64,000 bases of DNA from positions 1 to 64,000 of the forward strand of contig CAXBOS010000017.1 of the NCBI GenBank assembly GCA_963977415.1, given 5' to 3'. A program made the translations under genes and the position numbers. Below are positions 60,222 through 64,000 of the stretch, in pieces; position 1 is the stretch's first letter; each line of letters opens with the position of its first letter. The stretch is from Croceimicrobium sp963977415. Its GTDB lineage: Bacteria; Bacteroidota; Bacteroidia; Flavobacteriales; Schleiferiaceae. Below the pieces are notes generated by a model that made no database searches, was not told where the DNA came from, and saw nothing but the letters and a program-made list of their open reading frames with translations.

Positions 60222-61977
60222 TTACAAAGTCATATTCCATGCGCATTTGCATGCCTTTGCGGCTTTGTGCTTGCTCTAATAGTTCGAGGTAATGCCCAAA
60301 TTCTCCCAATTCAGCTTTGATGCTCGCGCCGCCCATTTGATCTGAGAATTCTTTAATAAATGCTTGCAATGGATCTTCTAATTCGGGATAAGTTACTACA
60401 GAATAGCCTTCTTCTAAACCTGCTTTTTCAGCGGCAATATTAATGGCGTCGCTTAATCCACCGATAAGATCCACTAATCCTAATTCTTTCGCTCTGAGGC
60501 CAGAGTAAACCCTTCCTTGCCCAATGCTATCAACAAAAGCAAGGTCTAAACCACGACCAGTAGCAACTCTACTTTTAAAGGTGCCATAGATATTATCAAC
60601 CTGACGAATTAAGATTCTTCGTTCCGAAGGACTTAAGTCGCGATCGATGGTACCGATATCGGAATGAGTATTCGTTTTTACTGTTTCGATATTAATTCCC
60701 AGTTTTTCATTCATTAGGTCTTGCGCGGTAAAAAATAAGCCAAAGGCACCAATACTACCTGTTACGGTATTGGGTTGCGCCAAAATGGTATCCGCAAAAC
60801 AAGCGATATAATACCCACCACTAGCGGCCACATCTCCCATTGAGGCGATTACAGGTTTTTCGGCGCGGGCAAGGTCTACTTCACGCCAAATTACTTCTGA
60901 GGCAAGGGCGCTACCACCAGGGCTGTTTACTCTTAAAACAATGGCTTTTACTTTGTCGTTTAAACGCGCCTGACGCACCGCTGCGGCAATGCGATCAGAT
61001 CCAATTACATACTCGCTGCCTTCGCCGCCACGTATCTCACCTTGAGCAATAATAACGGCCACTCTTTGATCGCTATATTCGCTATTGCCATTTAAATCTA
61101 GTTGTTTGGCATACTTAGCAGGGCTAATAAAGTTAACTGCGCTAAATTTTTCGCTTTCGCTAGATTGGGTTAAAAGATCTTGAATTTGATCATAATATGC
61201 TAATCCATCAATTAAACCTAGTTCTTTAGCTGCATGAACGTTCGTTAGTAAGCTATCAGCCGTAAGGTTCAGCTGGGCAATGCTAATCCCTTTTGATTCG
61301 GCTAAATCACTAAGGTAAGTTCCCCAAAAGGAATTAAGCAATTCGCTTAATTGCATGCGGTTCGAATTAGACATTTCATCGAGAAGGTAGGGTTCTACCG
61401 CACTTTTAAATTTGTTACCAGTAGCTCTAAGAACAACGGGTTTTACACCTAATTTCTCCAGTGCTTTGCGGTAATAAGTAACTGAGGCACTTAGTCCTGA
61501 GAATTCTAAAATACCTTCGGGATTTAAAAAAAAGCTGTCGGCCACGGAGCTTAGATACAATCCTTTTTGCGTTAGTATTTCACTGTAACCGTAGATGAAT
61601 TTTCCAGAAGACTTGAAATCAATAAGGGCATTACGGATTTCTTTTAGCGTCGCATTTCCTGCAAGCGGAACACCGCCATCGAGATAGATACCGATAATTT
61701 TCGGATCATCTTGGGCCGACTTTAAAGCACTGATTATGCTGGTAAGGCCATTCGCTCTTTCTGGACTACCTGAAAGTGGATCGAATTGCGCGAAGGGATT
61801 ATCTTGGGCTCGATCTACAAAAGTGGCATTCATATCTATACGGAGAATGCTTTTGTCTTTGATTTCCAATTCGGGACTACTTATAGAAGCGATAGAAGCA
61901 AAAAGTAAGAATATCAAGAAGAGGAGTATTGCGCCACCAATGATGGAGGCGAGTAACATTTTAAGGAAGGATTTCAT
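60214..61977 (-). CDS. sppA: signal peptide peptidase SppA, 67K type
   Basis: 587 residues from ATG at 61977, which begins a membrane anchor (about 6-30); the longer frame to 62010 lies within the folK promoter region. Tandem S49 domains: the general base is Lys191 (FKSAVEPY) in the first half and the nucleophile Ser386 (GDVAASGGYY) in the second, the E. coli SppA arrangement. It degrades cleaved signal peptides at the membrane. First gene of a three-gene operon. Confidence 0.95.
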   Translation of the reverse strand: MKSFLKMLLASIIGGAILLFLIFLLFASIASISSPELEIKDKSILRIDMNATFVDRAQDNPFAQFDPLSGSPERANGLTSIISALKSAQDDPKIIGIYLDGGVPLAGNATLKEIRNALIDFKSSGKFIYGYSEILTQKGLYLSSVADSFFLNPEGILEFSGLSASVTYYRKALEKLGVKPVVLRATGNKFKSAVEPYLLDEMSNSNRMQLSELLNSFWGTYLSDLAESKGISIAQLNLTADSLLTNVHAAKELGLIDGLAYYDQIQDLLTQSSESEKFSAVNFISPAKYAKQLDLNGNSEYSDQRVAVIIAQGEIRGGEGSEYVIGSDRIAAAVRQARLNDKVKAIVLRVNSPGGSALASEVIWREVDLARAEKPVIASMGDVAASGGYYIACFADTILAQPNTVTGSIGAFGLFFTAQDLMNEKLGINIETVKTNTHSDIGTIDRDLSPSERRILIRQVDNIYGTFKSRVATGRGLDLAFVDSIGQGRVYSGLRAKELGLVDLIGGLSDAINIAAEKAGLEEGYSVVTYPELEDPLQAFIKEFSDQMGGASIKAELGEFGHYLELLEQAQSRKGMQMRMEYDFVID

Positions 61978-61988
61978 TTGAATATATT

Positions 61989-61996
61989 TAGTTTTG
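61989..61996 (+). promoter_or_regulatory. predicted -7 promoter box of folK
   Basis: TAGTTTTG followed by CG, an exact TAnnTTTG match. It contains the TTG (61994) that opens the longest folK frame, so that TTG is unlikely to be the start. Confidence 0.5.
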
Positions 61997-62029
61997 CGTT
62001 TATACAGCAATATTAAGTATTTGTTCAGT

Positions 62030-62536
62030 TTGCGAGAAATAAAAAGAGAAGCACATTTGCTGCTTGGCGGAAATTTAGGAGATGTGCGGAGGACTTTTGA
62101 AAAAGCTGAAGAATTTTTGTTAGGCTCTTTTACAATTCTCGGTAAATCTAGTTTATATCAAAGCGAGCCATGGGGAATGGTAAGTGAAAATCTATTTCTC
62201 AACCAAGTTTGGAAAATAGAGACCGCATTAAACCCGCAATTACTTTTAGAAAAGCTACTAGCAGCAGAGCTTCAGATGGGTAGGGAAAGATTAAATCTTA
62301 AGGTTGAGGGTTCTTATTTTGATCGGACTTTAGATATTGACATTCTGTTTGTGGGTGACCTTGTTTTAAATTCTGATAAACTTGTGGTACCTCACCCTAG
62401 ATTACATTTACGTGCCTTTACTTTGCAAGCTTTAGTGGAGGTAGACCCAGATTTTATTCATCCAGTTTTGCTGAAATCCACTAGCTATCTTTTAGAAAAC
62501 TGCACAGATCATGTTAAAGCGCGCAAGCTTGATTGA
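62030..62536 (+). CDS. folK: 2-amino-4-hydroxy-6-hydroxymethyldihydropteridine diphosphokinase
   Basis: About 168 residues. It transfers pyrophosphate to the pterin in folate synthesis. Motifs: LLLGGNLGD, SSLYQSEPWGM, FLNQVWKIET, MGRER, and FDRTLDIDILFVGD with HPRLHLRAFTLQAL. No in-frame ATG exists near the start. TTG at 62030 (or 62021) is the likeliest, since the family begins close to LLLGGNLGD. The end overlaps the second kinase gene by 26 bases. Confidence 0.9.
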   Translation: MREIKREAHLLLGGNLGDVRRTFEKAEEFLLGSFTILGKSSLYQSEPWGMVSENLFLNQVWKIETALNPQLLLEKLLAAELQMGRERLNLKVEGSYFDRTLDIDILFVGDLVLNSDKLVVPHPRLHLRAFTLQALVEVDPDFIHPVLLKSTSYLLENCTDHVKARKLD

Positions 62537-63140
62537 AGGGAAATACATTGCCATAGAAGGCAATATTGGGTCGGGTAAAACTACTTTAGCTAAGCTTCTG
62601 TCAGAAAAGCTTAATGCACGCTTGGTTCTGGAAGAGTTTGAAGAAAACCCTTTTTTAGGTCGTTTCTATGAGGATAAAGAGCGATTTGCCTTTTCGGTTG
62701 AAATGTCATTTTTAGCGGATCGTTATCATCAACTGAGTAATTTACCCACTACCCAAGATTTGTTTTTGCCCAATTTGGTGGCTGATTACGCGCCTTTTAA
62801 GAGCTTAATTTTTGCCCAGAACAATCTTTCAGAGGTTGAATTTCAGCTTTACCGTAAATTTTGGCACATGGCTTTGGGTATGGTTCGGCAACCTGATTTA
62901 TTAATTTTTCTTCATCGCCCGCTGGAATCATTATTGAGGAATATTGACAAAAGAGGTCGCTCATATGAGAAAAATATGAGTCATAATTATTTATTGAGGT
63001 TAAATGAAAGTTATGCGAGCTTTATTAAACAAAACTGGGCCTCAAAAATCATAGACCTTAATGCAGACTCTTTTGATTTTTTACACTCTGAAAGTGATGT
63101 AGAACGGGTAGTTGACGAAGTATTGAAGAAATACTTATAG
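62511..63140 (+). CDS. deoxynucleoside kinase (second copy)
   Basis: 209 residues with P-loop GNIGSGKTTL (17-26), EEFEENPFLGRFYEDKERFAFSVEMSFLADRY, a DYAPFKSLIFA region where DRS is usual, and a lid RGRSYEKNMSHNYLLRLNESY. Only partly like the copy at 54767, in keeping with a different substrate. Its ATG lies 26 bases inside folK, so both are one operon. Confidence 0.94.
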   Translation: MLKRASLIEGKYIAIEGNIGSGKTTLAKLLSEKLNARLVLEEFEENPFLGRFYEDKERFAFSVEMSFLADRYHQLSNLPTTQDLFLPNLVADYAPFKSLIFAQNNLSEVEFQLYRKFWHMALGMVRQPDLLIFLHRPLESLLRNIDKRGRSYEKNMSHNYLLRLNESYASFIKQNWASKIIDLNADSFDFLHSESDVERVVDEVLKKYL

Positions 63141-63188
63141 CTCCGAAAAAAAATATTGCCTTTTCAAATTTAGAATTAACTTAAAAAA

Positions 63189-63218
63189 TTTGAATTTCGG
63201 TCACTTTTAGTACCTTTG
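63189..63218 (+). promoter_or_regulatory. predicted promoter of the outer-membrane barrel gene
   Basis: TTTG (63189-63192), 18-bp spacer and TACCTTTG (63211-63218), an exact -7 match, 41 bases before the ATG. Confidence 0.65.
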
Positions 63219-63258
63219 CAAAGCATTAATTGATGCAAAACATAACCCACTTATATTT

Positions 63259-64000
63259 ATGAAAAGAATAAATTTACTTTTCGGACTTGCTCTTTTTAGT
63301 CTCTCTGCAACCGCTCAGAATGAAGAGGTGGTCCTTACAGAAGCACACCAAAGTAATTTTCGTACTTGGTCATTAGGCTTAAATGTTGGAGCTACTGCCT
63401 CTTTAGGAGATGCGGCTAGCTATTTTTTCGGTGACAAAACTGATGCAATGCCAAGTGGTGTTGGTGGTTTTGAAATTGGAGTACGTGGCCACTTAACCAA
63501 ATGGTTTTCACCAATGATTGGTGTATCTGGTACGGGTGGTTTTCACCAAACTTCGGGAACTGCTCCAAATTATTATTATGAAGGTGACTTCTTAGATGGT
63601 GATATCAGTCTAGCATTCAACTTAACAAACATGTTCTTATATGGTAGAGAATACCAAAGAAAGCATGCAATGATATTTACGGTTGGTCTTGGTGCAACAT
63701 ATTTGGCGGCAACTGGCTTTAATGAAGCTGGCACACAAGTAAGTTCAGCAGGTGGAGATAAATTAACCAATGCAAGAACTTTTACCACAGTACTTCCAAT
63801 GAAATTATGGTATAAGCGTCAATTGAATGAAACTTGGGATTTAGATATTCTTTACCGTAATACTTTTACTCTTATTGATGGAGCTGATGGTCTTCAAAGA
63901 GGAGTAAATTCTGATTTCTATGGTTATTTCGGTGTTGGTGCTACTTATAACTTTGGTAACAAAGAAAAAAAGAACATCGTTTATTATAGCCCTTACGAAG
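63259..64000 (+). CDS. outer-membrane beta-barrel protein, OmpA-like, truncated by window end
   Basis: 247 codons are visible with no stop. A signal peptide (1-20, LFGLALFSLSATAQ) is followed by a beta-barrel pattern (WSLGLNVGATASLGD, FEIGVRGHLTKWFSPMIGV, IFTVGLGATYLAA, YGYFGVGATYNFG). Bacteroidota proteins of this type continue into an OmpA-type peptidoglycan-binding domain, which would lie outside the window. The family call is therefore partial. Confidence 0.8.
   Translation, partial: MKRINLLFGLALFSLSATAQNEEVVLTEAHQSNFRTWSLGLNVGATASLGDAASYFFGDKTDAMPSGVGGFEIGVRGHLTKWFSPMIGVSGTGGFHQTSGTAPNYYYEGDFLDGDISLAFNLTNMFLYGREYQRKHAMIFTVGLGATYLAATGFNEAGTQVSSAGGDKLTNARTFTTVLPMKLWYKRQLNETWDLDILYRNTFTLIDGADGLQRGVNSDFYGYFGVGATYNFGNKEKKNIVYYSPYE

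Noticed and set aside
1..64000. Mobile elements, CRISPR arrays, phage genes or rRNA
   Set aside because: No transposase, integrase, spacer-repeat array, terminase or ribosomal RNA sequence was seen; gene order and composition look like ordinary chromosome.

Overview
The window is AT-rich chromosomal DNA of a member of the Bacteroidota, most likely a marine-type Flavobacteriales (family not resolvable here). Evidence: SusC/CirA-style TonB-dependent receptors with N-terminal carboxypeptidase-regulatory domains, DUF4249 lipoproteins, PorV/PorQ-type and type IX secretion (T9SS) C-terminal signals, a HYC_CC_PP copper-type module, and the Bacteroidota promoter signature (TTG/TTTG, about 19-21 bp, TAnnTTTG) in front of many genes. 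No insertion sequence, prophage, CRISPR array or rRNA was seen; one tRNA gene, tRNA-Leu(UAG), is present.

Layout. 1-9.6 kb: a degenerate Rieske-like lipoprotein, then a large receptor / secreted protein / PorV-PorQ-like protein unit. 9.7-13.6 kb: greA, a HIT protein, ruvC, a glycosyltransferase and a small-conductance MscS channel. 13.6-16.8 kb: TonB receptor plus DUF4249 lipoprotein. 17-20.2 kb: Prc protease coupled to an orphan Dpp/Opp-type permease. 20.2-24.2 kb: a five-gene leftward operon (flavin reductase, DUF3127, AtoE-like transporter, aat, small membrane protein). 24.3-30 kb: tRNA-Leu, a TonB energy transducer and a 1540-residue multidomain T9SS cargo. 30.1-33.8 kb: a 7TMR-DISM histidine kinase divergent from a Crp/Fnr regulator that is followed by a cysteine-dioxygenase-like cupin and a rhodanese; both of the latter carry a matching Crp-type operator at the same distance. 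33.9-39.3 kb: nucleoid-associated protein, metal (probably copper) receptor module, barrel-SPOR protein. 39.5-46.3 kb: tig-clpP-clpX, thyA-folA, GT3 glycogen synthase. 46.4-54.4 kb: CNT nucleoside transporter, etfB-etfA-bifunctional nuclease, pdhB, membrane pyrophosphatase hppA. 54.4-64 kb: a 412-bp gene-free stretch with two terminators and a folded repeat-containing RNA-like element, then deoxynucleoside kinase, GH3 protein, DUF2797, flippase-like protein, queuosine-precursor transporter, sppA, folK, a second deoxynucleoside kinase, and an outer-membrane barrel gene cut by the window end.

Most of the window is housekeeping. The two most interesting signals are the Crp/Fnr - cupin - rhodanese regulon (operators GTGA-N6-TCAY, recognition helix with the matching Arg-Glu-Arg pattern, and a cupin that has lost one metal-binding histidine) and the structured element at about 54596-54746, whose nested helices and duplicated GGAxTTGGAG-type motif suggest a noncoding RNA or dispersed element. 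Several genes appear to use TTG starts or very short leaders, judged from promoter boxes that overlap the longer reading frames.
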